Numbered from the stretch's first letter, positions 26,778 to 40,861 are shown. The stretch is 64,000 nucleotides of DNA from VXRJ01 sp965246995 (GCA_965246995.1 OZ252008.1:620001-684000), one strand, 5' to 3'. Numbers and translations are program-made. Notes: a model not told the origin generated them from the letters alone.

Positions 26778-27502
26778 AGGCGGCGGTGATCGTATTTCCT
26801 GGATCGAACTGCGACCACGACGCCGTGAATGCGCTCGAAGTGCTCGGTCATGCGGTCAGCCCGATCTGGCACAAGGCGAACAGTCTGGCGGATGCCGATC
26901 TCGTGGTGTTGCCGGGTGGGTTTTCCTACGGCGACTACCTCCGCACCGGCGCGATCGCGCGCTTCTCGCCGATCATGCGGCGTGTGACCGAGTTCGCCGC
27001 CGCCGGCGGGCCGGTGATCGGCGTCTGCAACGGCTTCCAGATCTTGCTCGAGGCAGGACTGTTGCCGGGCGGCATGCGGCGGAACCGCGACCTCAGGTTC
27101 ATCTGCGAACATGTCTACCTTCGCGTCGAGGCGACCGACACGCCGTTCACCCGGCTGGCGTCGGAAGGGCAGGTGCTGCGGATCCCGATCGCGCACGGCG
27201 AAGGGAACTACTACGCCGACGACGCGACGCTGGCGGAGCTGGACGCTCACCGCCAGGTGATCTTCCGCTACACTGCCCCTGACGGAACCCTCGACGAGCA
27301 GTGGAACGTCAACGGCTCGACCGGCGCGATCGCCGGCATCGCGAACCAAGCGCGTAACGTGGTCGGTTTGATGCCACACCCGGAGCGGGCGTGCGAAGCG
27401 TCGGTGGGCAGCACGGATGGCTGTGTCTTCTTCGAATCGGTCGCCGCCGAGTTGGCGCAGAACGGGGTGGTTGCCGCCGCGACGGCCCCAGCCGCGGGAT
27501 GA
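26774..27502 (+). CDS. purQ: Phosphoribosylformylglycinamidine synthase subunit PurQ
   Basis: This 242-residue class-I glutamine amidotransferase supplies ammonia to PurL. VIVFPGSNCDHDAVNAL, LPGGFSYGDYLRTGAIA, the nucleophile Cys in GVCNGFQ and the His/Glu pair in LMPHPERACE are all visible. The GTG start at 26774 overlaps the purS stop; the frame is open further upstream, but that region is purS. Its stop overlaps the purL start (ATGA). Confidence 0.97.
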   Translation: MKAAVIVFPGSNCDHDAVNALEVLGHAVSPIWHKANSLADADLVVLPGGFSYGDYLRTGAIARFSPIMRRVTEFAAAGGPVIGVCNGFQILLEAGLLPGGMRRNRDLRFICEHVYLRVEATDTPFTRLASEGQVLRIPIAHGEGNYYADDATLAELDAHRQVIFRYTAPDGTLDEQWNVNGSTGAIAGIANQARNVVGLMPHPERACEASVGSTDGCVFFESVAAELAQNGVVAAATAPAAG

Positions 27503-29766
27503 CGGCACGCGACGCGGAGCCCGGCGCGGTGCGGATAGACGACGATACCATCGTCGCGCACGGCCTGACGCCGGACGAGTACGATCGGATCGTCGCGATC
27601 CTCGGGCGCCATCCGAACCTGCTCGAACTGGGAATCTTCTCGGTGATGTGGTCGGAGCATTGCAGCTACAAGAGCTCGCGGATCCACTTGCGCACACTCC
27701 CTACGGAGGGGCGGCGCGTCGTCCAGGGACCGGGCGAGAACGCCGGCGTGATCGATATCGGCGAGGGCCTGGTGGCGGTCTTCAAGATCGAATCGCACAA
27801 CCACCCGTCCTTCATCGAGCCGTACCAGGGGGCGGCGACGGGCGTGGGCGGGATCATCCGGGACATCTTCACGATGGGCGCCCGCCCAATCGCCCTGCTC
27901 GACTCGCTCCGGTTCGGACCGCCGGAGGCGGGCCTGACGCGCCGGCTGATTGATGGCGTCGTGGCCGGGATCGCCGGCTACGGCAACAGCATCGGCGTCC
28001 CGACGGTCGGCGGCGAGGTGGCTTTCGACGAAAGCTATGCCGGCAACCCGCTGGTGAATGTCTTCTGTCTCGGGGTCGCGCCGGCGGAGGGCGTGATCCG
28101 CGGCCGGGCGGAAGGTACGGGCAACGCGGTGTACTACGTCGGCGCGAAGACGGGTCGCGACGGGATCCACGGCGCGACGATGGCCTCCGCCGAGTTCGAC
28201 GACGCCTCCGCCGAGAAGCGTCCCAACGTGCAGGTGGGCGATCCGTTCATGGAGAAGCTGCTGCTCGAGGCATGCCTGGAGGTCCTCCGCACCGACGCGC
28301 TGGTCGGTCTGCAGGACATGGGGGCGGCGGGGCTCACCTGTTCGTCGTGCGAGATGGGAGCTCGCGGCGGCGCCGGCATCGACATCGACGTCTCCCGCGT
28401 GCCGCAGCGCGAATCGGGGATGACGCCGTACGAGATCATGCTCTCCGAATCGCAGGAGCGCATGCTGTTCATCGTCCGGCGGGGGCGCGAGCCGGAAGTG
28501 GACCGGATCTTCGAGAAATGGGATCTGCATGCGATCCGCATCGGCGAAGTGACCGGTGATGGCCTGTTGCGGGTGCGCGACGCCGGGACGGTGGTGGCGG
28601 AGATTCCGAATCGGCCCTTGGCCGACGAGGCGCCCCTCTACGACCGGCCGATACGCGAACCGGACGATCTGGCGGAGCGGCAGGGGCTCGATACCGGCGC
28701 GCTTGCGCAGGACGCAGTCACCAACGACACGTTTCTGCGTCTCGTCGCCTCGCCCGGCATCGCCAGCCGCCGCTGGATCTACCGGCAGTACGACCACATG
28801 GTCCGGACCAACACGATTGCCCCGGCCGGGACGGGGGCGGGTGTCGTGCGCGTCAAGGGAACTGACCGCGCTCTCGCGTTTTCCGTGGATGGTAACGGAC
28901 GCTACTGCTGGCTCGACCCCTATCGCGGCGCGATGCTCGCCGTCGCCGAGTCCGCTCGCAACGTCGCCTGCGTCGGGGCACAACCGGTGGGCGCCACGAA
29001 CTGCCTTAATTTCGGAAACCCGGAGCGGCCGGAGATCATGTGGCAATTCGCGCGCGCGGTCGCCGGAATCGGCGACGCCTGCCGCGCCCTCGAGATCCCG
29101 ATTACGGGCGGAAACGTCAGCCTTTATAACGAGACCGACGGTCAGGCGATTCTCCCGACGCCGGTGTTGGGCGTGGTGGGGATAATGGAGCATGCGAACA
29201 GGCATGTGGGACGATCGTTCCGCGCGGCGGACGATGTCATCCTGCTGCTCGGCCCGCCGGGCGGGACGCTGGGCGGAAGCGAGTACCTGAAGGTGATGCA
29301 CGGTATCGTGCGGGGGGTGCCGCCGGTGATTGATCTGGCCGACGAACGGGCGCTTCACAACGTGATGGGACTGCTCGTGGCGGAATCACTGATCTGCACG
29401 GCGCATGACTGCAGCGATGGCGGCCTGGCGATAACGCTGGCCGAGTGCGCATTCGACAGCGGAGGGATCGGTTGCGACGTGACGCTGCCTGCCGCCACGC
29501 CGGACGCGGGAGGGTTGGCGGCGGCGCTCCATGGCGAGGCGTCGTCGCAGATCGTCGTTTCGGTGCGTGAGGCGGACGCAGATCGGGTGCTGTCGGCCTC
29601 CGCGGCGGCCGGCGTGCCAGCGCGCGTATTGGGGCGGACCGGCGGCACGCGGTTGCGGTTCGCCGTCGAGGGAGTGTCGGACGCTCCGGTCGATGTGTCG
29701 CTCGCCGATGCGGAGCAGGCATGGTCGACCGGCCTGTCGCGCCACTTCGAGGAGTCGGCGGCATGA
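27499..29766 (+). CDS. purL: Phosphoribosylformylglycinamidine synthase subunit PurL
   Basis: This is the short-type PurL (755 residues), the catalytic subunit that turns FGAR into FGAM using ATP and ammonia. Motifs include SVMWSEHCSYKSSR near the N-terminus, VFKIESHNHPSFIEPYQGAA (ATP/substrate), IPITGGNVSLYNE and AHDCSDGGLAITLAE. The ATG at 27499 overlaps the purQ stop. Need for PurS and PurQ is met by the genes just upstream. Confidence 0.98.
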   Translation: MTARDAEPGAVRIDDDTIVAHGLTPDEYDRIVAILGRHPNLLELGIFSVMWSEHCSYKSSRIHLRTLPTEGRRVVQGPGENAGVIDIGEGLVAVFKIESHNHPSFIEPYQGAATGVGGIIRDIFTMGARPIALLDSLRFGPPEAGLTRRLIDGVVAGIAGYGNSIGVPTVGGEVAFDESYAGNPLVNVFCLGVAPAEGVIRGRAEGTGNAVYYVGAKTGRDGIHGATMASAEFDDASAEKRPNVQVGDPFMEKLLLEACLEVLRTDALVGLQDMGAAGLTCSSCEMGARGGAGIDIDVSRVPQRESGMTPYEIMLSESQERMLFIVRRGREPEVDRIFEKWDLHAIRIGEVTGDGLLRVRDAGTVVAEIPNRPLADEAPLYDRPIREPDDLAERQGLDTGALAQDAVTNDTFLRLVASPGIASRRWIYRQYDHMVRTNTIAPAGTGAGVVRVKGTDRALAFSVDGNGRYCWLDPYRGAMLAVAESARNVACVGAQPVGATNCLNFGNPERPEIMWQFARAVAGIGDACRALEIPITGGNVSLYNETDGQAILPTPVLGVVGIMEHANRHVGRSFRAADDVILLLGPPGGTLGGSEYLKVMHGIVRGVPPVIDLADERALHNVMGLLVAESLICTAHDCSDGGLAITLAECAFDSGGIGCDVTLPAATPDAGGLAAALHGEASSQIVVSVREADADRVLSASAAAGVPARVLGRTGGTRLRFAVEGVSDAPVDVSLADAEQAWSTGLSRHFEESAA

Positions 29767-31274
29767 GCGCCGGGAAACCGGACGCGACGGCGACAGGGCG
29801 GACACCAGGCGTGATGACTCGGATGACCGACCCAATGGACGACGACAAGTTCCACGACGAGTGCGGTGTCTTCGGCATTCACGGACACACGAAAGCATCG
29901 TCGCTCACCTATCTCGGTCTCTATGCGCTCCAGCACCGCGGACAGGAGTCCGCCGGCATCGCTGCGGCGGACGATGGCCGGGTGAAGCTGTCGCGCGCGA
30001 TGGGCTATGTCGGTGATGCGTTCGACGACAGGCTGCTAGCCAGCTTGCCAGGCGGGTCGGCCATTGGCCATGTTCGGTACTCGACTTTCGGCGATAGCCG
30101 GATCGTCAATGCGCAGCCGATCCTGATCGACTGCGCGCATGGCCAGATCGCGCTCTGCCATAACGGCAACCTGGTCAACGCGGCCGAACTCCGCAAACGG
30201 CTGGTGGGGGAAGGCTCAATCTTCCAGACCAACAGCGATACCGAGGTCGTGCTGCATCTCTACGCGAAGTCGACGGCGGCGACGGCAGAGGACGCCATCG
30301 TGGAATCGGTCTCGCAGGTGAGTGGCGCCTTCTCGCTCGTCCTGCTGACACCGAAGAACCTGATTGCGGTGCGCGATCCGCACGGGTTCCGTCCGCTCGC
30401 GCTGGGCCGCATCGGCGACGCCTACGTCGTCTGCTCCGAGACTTGCGCGATGGACCTGATCGGGGCCACCTACGTGCGGGAGATCGAACCGGGCGAGGTG
30501 CTCGTGATCGGGGACGAGGGCGTCCGCTCGTACAAGCCGTTTCCACCGACGCAGATCTCGCATTGCGTCTTCGAGCACGTCTATTTTGCGCGGCCCGACA
30601 GCTATGTCTTCGGCCAGAGCGTCAACGCGGTTCGGACCAACCTGGGCCACCGGCTGGCGGAGGAGTCGGGTGTCGATGCCGACGTCGTGGTGCCGATTCC
30701 GGACTCCGGTCTTGTGGCGGCGATCGGGTACGCGGAGAGTTCCGGCATCCCGCTCAAGATGGGGCTGATCCGGAATCACTATGTCGGGCGCACGTTCATC
30801 CAGCCGGACCAGTCGGTCCGTGGCCTGAAGGTGAAGGTGAAGCTGAACACGGTCCGCAGCGTGCTGGAGGGGAAGCGGGTGGTGCTGGTGGATGACTCGA
30901 TAGTGCGAGGAACCACCAGCCAGAAGATCGTGTCGATGATCAAGGCGGCCGGCGCGGCCGAGGTCCACATGCGGATCAGTTGCCCGCCGACGGTGTCGCC
31001 CTGTTACTACGGCATCGATACGCCGCACCCCGAGGAACTGATCGCGGCGTCGCGCAGCGTCGAGGAGATCCGCGAGTTCCTGGGGGCCGATTCGCTGGTC
31101 TACCTGAGCGTCGAAGGGTTGCGCGCTGCGGTGGGGGAGCGAAACAGCCAGTACTGTACAGCCTGCTATACCCGCGATTACCCGGTCCCCCCGCCGCAGG
31201 ATGCCGATGCGTACATGCAGATGGTGCTCAAGATGGCGCCGGAGTCGGGCAACGGGACGCAGGACGAATCGTGA
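29763..31274 (+). CDS. purF: Amidophosphoribosyltransferase
   Basis: The product makes phosphoribosylamine from PRPP and glutamine, the first committed purine step. The Ntn-type nucleophile Cys is in FHDECGVFGI at residue ~34, after a propeptide that must be removed. The PRPP-binding loop VVLVDDSIVRGTTS and the Cys residues of the 4Fe-4S type (SCPPTVSPCYYGID, QYCTACYTRDYP) are present. It has 503 residues with ATG at 29763 overlapping the purL stop. The leader before the Cys is longer than usual, and a later Met (MTDPMDDDK) could be the true start. Confidence 0.96.
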   Translation: MSAGKPDATATGRTPGVMTRMTDPMDDDKFHDECGVFGIHGHTKASSLTYLGLYALQHRGQESAGIAAADDGRVKLSRAMGYVGDAFDDRLLASLPGGSAIGHVRYSTFGDSRIVNAQPILIDCAHGQIALCHNGNLVNAAELRKRLVGEGSIFQTNSDTEVVLHLYAKSTAATAEDAIVESVSQVSGAFSLVLLTPKNLIAVRDPHGFRPLALGRIGDAYVVCSETCAMDLIGATYVREIEPGEVLVIGDEGVRSYKPFPPTQISHCVFEHVYFARPDSYVFGQSVNAVRTNLGHRLAEESGVDADVVVPIPDSGLVAAIGYAESSGIPLKMGLIRNHYVGRTFIQPDQSVRGLKVKVKLNTVRSVLEGKRVVLVDDSIVRGTTSQKIVSMIKAAGAAEVHMRISCPPTVSPCYYGIDTPHPEELIAASRSVEEIREFLGADSLVYLSVEGLRAAVGERNSQYCTACYTRDYPVPPPQDADAYMQMVLKMAPESGNGTQDES

Positions 31275-32446
31275 GCGTGCGCGGCGCCGTCGCAATAGCC
31301 GTCTGTGCTTCGGCGCTCGTCGGCGCCACGGTGCGGGGTGCGCCCGTCCATGCCCAGACATCACCTGAACTCGCACAGGCGATAACGGCACTGGGCGATT
31401 TCAGCTACGAGGTGCGGGTAGAGGCGTCGCGCGTGGTGCGCCGGACCGATCCGGCTGTTGTCGTGCCGGCGCTCCTCGAGGCGGCGCGGTCGCACCCCGA
31501 CAGCTACGTGCAGTTCCGCGCCGCCGTGATCCTGTCCGGCTATCCCGATCCCGAGGTGGACGTCTACTTTCGCGAGGCGCTCAACTCTCTGAACGACCGG
31601 GTTCGTGCTGTCGCGTACGAGGCGGCCGCGTATCGTCCCGATCCATCCCTCGCGCGTCTCCTTCTCGAGGCGCTCGAGCAGGAAACGTCGGAATTCGTCC
31701 GGCCGCAACTGATTCGCGCACTGGCGGCGCACGCCGACGACCCGGCGGTGCGAGGGCAGTTGACGGCTGACATCAACCGGGGAGAGGGGGCGTTTCGGTC
31801 GGCCGTAATCGAGGCGCTGGGCGATCAACGCGCCGCCTGGGCGGTCGATCAGTTACTGCCGCTTGCCTCCGAAGAGGGCCCCCTGCGAGACGACGCGCTG
31901 ATCGCACTCGGCAAGATTGGTGACGAAAGAGCCCTCGGTGCGGTTTCCGGGACGGCGGTCGACCCGTTCGATGACGACCAGCCGATAGTCTCGGCCGCCA
32001 CTTGCCTGTTGGGACGTGATTGTCCCGGCCAGGTGGACTATGTGATCGCTGCGGTGGCGTACGGTGTCGAGAGGGCCGGGGAAGACCAGGAACTGTTGCG
32101 TGCGGCGTCGTCGGCGGCAGCCGCGCTCGCGATGGCAGGGCATGCCGAAGCACTCAGCGGATTGCTCGACATTGGTGTCGAGGCGGCCGATCCAGGACGC
32201 GCCCCCATCGCCCTCGCGCTCGGGGCGGTCGCGCTACGGACCCCGGAGCAGGCTTTCGAAACCGTTGCCGCGCGCGACGATCTGGAGGGCGTTCTGCTGC
32301 TGTTGCGTGACGCGTTCGACATGCTGGACGAGGATCTGGCGGAGGAGCGCTTCTACATACTCATGCGGGACACCTATTGGAACGAGGCCCGGCCCGACCA
32401 TGCGCGGGCAGCAGCCGGCATGGCAATGCAGGTGCTGGAGTTCTGA
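31271..32446 (+). CDS. Secreted HEAT-repeat protein
   Basis: The GTG at 31271 overlaps the purF stop and gives 391 residues. A signal peptide (AVAIAVCASALVGATVRGAPVHAQ) is followed by repeated helical pairs of about 30 residues with HEAT/PBS-lyase-like sequence (VRVEASRVVRRTDPAVVVPAL, VRAVAYEAAAYRPDPSLARLL, RDDALIALGKIGDERAL). Such alpha-solenoids bind proteins; no catalytic motif is seen. It sits between purF and purM but is exported, so a role in purine synthesis is not evident. Confidence 0.82.
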   Translation: MSVRGAVAIAVCASALVGATVRGAPVHAQTSPELAQAITALGDFSYEVRVEASRVVRRTDPAVVVPALLEAARSHPDSYVQFRAAVILSGYPDPEVDVYFREALNSLNDRVRAVAYEAAAYRPDPSLARLLLEALEQETSEFVRPQLIRALAAHADDPAVRGQLTADINRGEGAFRSAVIEALGDQRAAWAVDQLLPLASEEGPLRDDALIALGKIGDERALGAVSGTAVDPFDDDQPIVSAATCLLGRDCPGQVDYVIAAVAYGVERAGEDQELLRAASSAAAALAMAGHAEALSGLLDIGVEAADPGRAPIALALGAVALRTPEQAFETVAARDDLEGVLLLLRDAFDMLDEDLAEERFYILMRDTYWNEARPDHARAAAGMAMQVLEF

Positions 32447-32474
32447 CGTGAAGCGCGATTGACGGTCGGCGACG

Positions 32475-33524
32475 ATGGACTACAAGACATCAGGGGTTGA
32501 TATCGACGCCGGCCAAGCGGTGGTCGAGCGCGTGAAGCATCTCGCGCGCAGCACGTTCAGCGACGGCGTCCTCAGCGATATCGGCACGTTCGGCGGGTTG
32601 TTCCGTCCGGAACTGGGCGGCATGGACGAGCCGGTGCTCGTGGCGAGTGCCGACGGCGTCGGGACGAAGCTGAAGGTGGCGTTCGCCACCGGTGTCCACA
32701 CCTCAGTGGGCGCCGACCTCGTCAACCATTGCGTCAATGACATCCTGGTGCAGGGGGCGCGGCCGATCTTCTTTCTCGACTACCTCGCGACCGGCCGGTT
32801 GGCGCCGTCCGTTTCCGCCGAGGTGATCGAAGGGGTGGCGGCCGGCTGCCGGGAGAACGGCTGTGCGTTGCTCGGCGGCGAGACGGCGGAGATGCCGGGG
32901 TTCTACGCGGACGGCGAGTTCGACCTGGCCGGATTCGTGGTCGGCCTGGTTGACCGGGCCCGCATCCTCGACGGTCGATCGATCTCGCCTGGCGACGCCC
33001 TGATCGGCCTGCCCTCGAGCGGACTGCATACAAACGGCTACTCGCTCGCGCGGACGATCCTGTTCGACCGGCTCGGCCTGGGGGTGGACTCGGAAGTCGA
33101 GGCGTTCGGTTGCACGGTGGGCGAAGAACTGCTCCGGATCCACCGCTCGTACGGCGCGACCACCCGGCCCGCGATCGATACGGGCCGCCTGAAGGGTATC
33201 GCCCACATTACCGGCGGCGGCCTCACGGACAACGTGCCGCGCATCCTGCCCGAGGGATGTACGGCTGTGATCGATCCGGACCGCTGGTCCCGCCTGCCGA
33301 TCTTCGACTTCCTCCAGACGGAGGGTGAGGTGCCGGAGGCGGAAATGTACCGAACCTTCAACATGGGGATCGGCCTCGTGATCGCCTGCGCGCCGGACGA
33401 TGTCCACGATGTCGTCGCCAAGCTGATCACCTGCGGAGAGGTGGGCGCGGGCGTGATCGGCGAGGTCCGCGCGGGTGAGCGCCGCGTGGAGTACGCGGCC
33501 ATCGCCCGCACATCGTCGTACTGA
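32475..33524 (+). CDS. purM: Phosphoribosylformylglycinamidine cyclo-ligase (AIR synthase)
   Basis: The product closes the imidazole ring to form AIR using ATP. It has 349 residues. Motifs are YKTSGVDIDAGQAVV at the N-terminus, ADGVGTKLKVAF, LVNHCVNDILVQGARPIFFLDY, GGETAEMPGFY and HITGGGLTDNVPRILP. Its length and order match the family. It follows the HEAT-repeat gene by 28 bases. Confidence 0.97.
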   Translation: MDYKTSGVDIDAGQAVVERVKHLARSTFSDGVLSDIGTFGGLFRPELGGMDEPVLVASADGVGTKLKVAFATGVHTSVGADLVNHCVNDILVQGARPIFFLDYLATGRLAPSVSAEVIEGVAAGCRENGCALLGGETAEMPGFYADGEFDLAGFVVGLVDRARILDGRSISPGDALIGLPSSGLHTNGYSLARTILFDRLGLGVDSEVEAFGCTVGEELLRIHRSYGATTRPAIDTGRLKGIAHITGGGLTDNVPRILPEGCTAVIDPDRWSRLPIFDFLQTEGEVPEAEMYRTFNMGIGLVIACAPDDVHDVVAKLITCGEVGAGVIGEVRAGERRVEYAAIARTSSY

Positions 33525-33539
33525 CGCCCGGACTCGCGA

Positions 33540-34199
33540 GTGATGGCGAACGGCGCAGACGACGGCAGAGCAGCGGCGGATTCGGGAATCGGCAGCCGGC
33601 GCATCGGCGTGTTTATTTCGGGCCGCGGCAGCAACCTGCAGGCGATCATTGACGCGATCGCGAGCGAGCGGCTCGATGCGGAGCTGGCCGTCGTCATTTC
33701 CAACAAGCCCGACGCTGCGGGCCTCGAGCGAGCGGCGCGGGCGGGTGTCGAGACTCTCGTGTTACGCCATGCCGACTATCCGTCGCGCGAGGCGTTCGAC
33801 CTGGCGATGGCGGCGGAATTGCGGCGCCGATCGGTCGGGCTGGTCTGCCTCGCCGGATTCATGCGCCTGTTGAGCGCGGCATTCGTCGAGGTTTTTCCGA
33901 ACCGGATCCTGAACATCCATCCGTCGCTCCTCCCCGCCTTTCCCGGTCTCGACGCGCAGCGGCAGGCGTGGGAGCATGGCGTGGCGGTGAGTGGCGCGAC
34001 GGTCCACATCGTCACGCCGGAACTGGACGACGGCCCCATCGTGCGGCAGGCCGTGGTGCGGGTCGAGCCAGGGGACACGCCGGAGACGCTCGCTGCCCGC
34101 ATTCTGGTCGAAGAACACCGGATCTATCCGGAAGCGATAGCCACGGTGCTGGCCGGCGGCTGGCGGATCGACGGGCGCCGTTTCATCGCGCGTGCCTGA
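33540..34199 (+). CDS. purN: Phosphoribosylglycinamide formyltransferase
   Basis: The product transfers a formyl group from 10-formyl-tetrahydrofolate to GAR. It has 219 residues if GTG at 33540 is used; ATG at 33543 is equally possible. Motifs include FISGRGSNLQAIIDAI (phosphate loop) and the catalytic Asn/His in ILNIHPSLLPAFPG. The third catalytic residue, Asp, is in ELDDGPIV. It starts 16 bases after purM. A ~20-residue Ala/Asp-rich N-terminal extension precedes the fold. Confidence 0.96.
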   Translation: MMANGADDGRAAADSGIGSRRIGVFISGRGSNLQAIIDAIASERLDAELAVVISNKPDAAGLERAARAGVETLVLRHADYPSREAFDLAMAAELRRRSVGLVCLAGFMRLLSAAFVEVFPNRILNIHPSLLPAFPGLDAQRQAWEHGVAVSGATVHIVTPELDDGPIVRQAVVRVEPGDTPETLAARILVEEHRIYPEAIATVLAGGWRIDGRRFIARA

Positions 34200-34277
34200 T
34201 CCGGCTGCGCGGAAGGGACGTCGCATCGTGCGGTGGCAGGGCCATCATTTCCGCCGCCGATAGAATGGGCAGCTCAG

Positions 34278-35513
34278 ATGACACTCGATGAACAGGTTGC
34301 GTACCTGACGAAGGGTTCTGTGGACGTGGTCCGCGAGGCGGAACTACGTGCGAAGTTGGTGCGGTCGGCGGAGACTGGTGAACCGCTGACCGTCAAGGTG
34401 GGATTCGATCCGACGGCGCCGGACCTTCACCTGGGCCACACGGTCCTTATCCGGAAGATGAAGCACTTCCAGGACCTGGGACACCGGGTGATCTTCCTCA
34501 TCGGTGACTTCACCGGCCTCATTGGCGACCCGACGGGACGCTCGAAGACCCGCCCCGCCCTGACCCGGGAGGAGATCGACGCGAATGCGGAGACCTACAA
34601 GCAGCAGGTTTTCAAGTTGCTGGACCCCGCCGCAACGGTGATCGGATTCAACAGCGCGTGGCTCAGTGCGCTTGGGAGCGAGGGGTTGATTCGGCTCGCG
34701 GCCCGCTACAACGTGGCGCAGATGCTGGAGCGACGTGAGTTCCGCCAGCGCTACGAGGCGGGCCAGCCGATCGCGATCCACGAGTTCCTCTACCCGCTGG
34801 CGCAGGCTTACGACTCGGTTCATCTCAGGGCTGATGTCGAACTGGGTGGGACGGATCAGCTCTTCAACCTGAATGTCGGGCGCGACATCATGCCGCCGTT
34901 CGGGGTCGAGCCGCAGATCGTCATGACGACGCCGCTGCTGGTTGGCCTCGACGGGACCGAGAAGATGTCGAAGTCGGCTTCCAACTACGTCGGCATCACG
35001 GAGGCGCCGGGCGAGATGTTCGGCAAGCTCATGTCGATTTCCGACGAACTGATGTGGAGCTACCACGAGTTGTTGACCGACCTGTCGCTGGCCGAGATCG
35101 ATGCGCTCCGCTCCCGGGTCGATGCCGGCCATCTCCACCCGAAGCAGGCAAAGGTGGACCTTGCGTTCCGGATCGTCACCGACTTTCACTCCGCCGACGC
35201 GGCGCGCGCCGCGACCCACGCGTTTGAGCGGCAGTTCTCGAAGGGCCAGCTGCCTGACGACGTGGACGAGTGGACCGATAGCGTGCCCCCGGAAGGAAGG
35301 CGGCTGTCAGCGATCATGGTCGCGTCGGGCCTGGCCCGCTCGGGCGGCGCCGCGACGCGCGTGATCGGCCAGGGTGGCGTCCGGGTCGATGGCGCCCGGA
35401 TCGAAGACCGGTTCCACACCGTGCCGGCCGACCATCCGCCGTTCATTCTCCAGGTGGGTCGGCGCGCCCTGCGAATCCGGCTGCGCCCGGAGCTCGTCGG
35501 TCCCGGCGACTGA
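34278..35513 (+). CDS. tyrS: Tyrosyl-tRNA synthetase
   Basis: The product charges tRNA-Tyr. The ATG at 34278 gives 411 residues; an upstream in-frame start adds 15. The class-I signature appears as HLGH (51-54) and as KMSKS (about 230). The LGGTDQLFNLNVGRD segment binds tyrosine/tRNA. An S4 RNA-binding domain ends the protein (RVIGQGGVRVDGARIED). The HLGH and spacing fit the TyrRZ-type enzyme. Its stop is about 90 bases upstream of the rRNA promoter. Confidence 0.96.
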   Translation: MTLDEQVAYLTKGSVDVVREAELRAKLVRSAETGEPLTVKVGFDPTAPDLHLGHTVLIRKMKHFQDLGHRVIFLIGDFTGLIGDPTGRSKTRPALTREEIDANAETYKQQVFKLLDPAATVIGFNSAWLSALGSEGLIRLAARYNVAQMLERREFRQRYEAGQPIAIHEFLYPLAQAYDSVHLRADVELGGTDQLFNLNVGRDIMPPFGVEPQIVMTTPLLVGLDGTEKMSKSASNYVGITEAPGEMFGKLMSISDELMWSYHELLTDLSLAEIDALRSRVDAGHLHPKQAKVDLAFRIVTDFHSADAARAATHAFERQFSKGQLPDDVDEWTDSVPPEGRRLSAIMVASGLARSGGAATRVIGQGGVRVDGARIEDRFHTVPADHPPFILQVGRRALRIRLRPELVGPGD

Positions 35514-35599
35514 GTTGGCTGGACCGCACCGGCGTGGGTCCTGCTGCCGCGTTCCGGCGTCCCGCCCCGCGGAATATCTCCTCCGTCGCGCGCCGGCTC

Positions 35600-35628
35600 T
35601 TGACACTGCATCTGCTCTCCTCTAAACT
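35600..35628 (+). promoter_or_regulatory. rRNA operon promoter
   Basis: TTGACA (35600-35605) and TAAACT (35623-35628) are 17 bases apart, a near-consensus sigma-70 promoter. The 35514-35849 gap holds no gene; it is the operon leader with this promoter, a boxA-like site and the 16S processing arm. Confidence 0.8.
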
Positions 35629-35704
35629 GCCCGGTCTGGCCGATGGGTGGCGTGTCCCTACGTGGCGCGCCACCGTGGCCGGGGGAGTCCCCCGCCCGCG
35701 CCGT

Positions 35705-35716
35705 GGTTCTTTGAGA
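35705..35716 (+). promoter_or_regulatory. BoxA-like antitermination site
   Basis: GGTTCTTTGAGA resembles the boxA core used by NusB/S10 in rRNA leaders. Similar sequences recur in the spacer before 23S (37763-37775, GGTTCCTTGACAA) and before 5S (40915-40926, CAGTTCTTTGAC), which supports a functional role. Confidence 0.6.
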
Positions 35717-35717
35717 A

Positions 35718-35757
35718 CTGGACAGGACAGCGACGTGAAGCACACGTCGAGTGTCAG
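35718..35757 (+). other. 16S processing stem, left arm
   Basis: CTGGACAGGACAG (35718-35730) is the exact complement of 37531-37543, and CGAGTGTCAG (35748-35757) of 37471-37480. The order is nested, so the flanks of 16S can pair for RNase III processing. Confidence 0.7.
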
Positions 35758-35849
35758 CCTTATACAAAATTCGACAACAACGCAGAGCCATGTGTTCTCG
35801 TGTTGAGTTCGAGCGCGCGGCACCCCTCGGGGCGCCAAACGCATCGGTT

Positions 35850-37412
<1,563 letters not shown>

Positions 37413-37470
37413 GAGACTGTGCACGTTGGCCGGGCATATCGCCCGGACACCGCGCCAACTCGAGATCGAT

Positions 37471-37543
37471 CTGACACTCGCTCGAAACGCGTTGGATATT
37501 GGGCCACGCGTTGCGTGCGCCAAGCGTTGTCTGTCCTGTCCAG
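37471..37543 (+). other. 16S processing stem, right arm
   Basis: The segments 37471-37480 and 37531-37543 pair with the arm at 35718-35757, enclosing the 16S gene. The 37412-37586 spacer holds nothing else recognised. Confidence 0.7.
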
Positions 37544-37586
37544 CTTTGAAGGGACCCCGGCGTGGCCGTGGGTCACGGGCTGATCG

Positions 37587-37663
37587 GGGCCTGTAGCTCA
37601 GCTGGTCAGAGCACACGCTTGATAAGCGTGGGGTCGATAGTTCAAATCTATCCAGGCCCACCA
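37587..37663 (+). tRNA. tRNA-Ile (anticodon GAT)
   Basis: The acceptor stem GGGCCTG pairs with CAGGCCC; the anticodon loop TTGATAA gives GAT. The T-arm reads AGTTCAAATCT and CCA is encoded. It has 77 bases and lies in the 16S-23S spacer, a common position. Confidence 0.97.
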
Positions 37664-37679
37664 GTGTTCAGAACCTGCT

Positions 37680-37755
37680 GGGGGATTAGCTCAGCTGGGA
37701 GAGCGCCTGGTTTGCAACCAGGAGGTCGCCGGTTCGAGCCCGGTATTCTCCACCA
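37680..37755 (+). tRNA. tRNA-Ala (anticodon TGC)
   Basis: The acceptor stem GGGGGAT pairs with ATTCTCC with two G-T wobbles; the anticodon loop TTTGCAA gives TGC. CCA is encoded. It has 76 bases and lies in the 16S-23S spacer. Confidence 0.96.
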
Positions 37756-37770
37756 AGTTTACGGTTCCTT

Positions 37771-37825
37771 GACAACTGAATACCCCACAAACGGTAGCTT
37801 TCTGAAATGACGTAGTGTGATTTCG
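37771..37825 (+). other. 23S processing stem, left arm
   Basis: Bases 37771-37825 are complementary, with few mismatches and some G-U pairs, to 40862-40915. The best block includes TACCCCACAAACGG and its complement. A stem of about 50 pairs would enclose 23S for RNase III cleavage. Confidence 0.8.
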
Positions 37826-37864
37826 GCGCGGTCGGGTACGCCCGACGGCGTCCGAACACTCTTT

Positions 37865-40849
<2,985 letters not shown>

Positions 40850-40861
40850 TTTTTGTTCGTT

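Noticed and set aside
27268..29358. Minus-strand open frame of 696 codons
   Set aside because: It is antisense to purL and has no recognisable domain; a GC-driven shadow.
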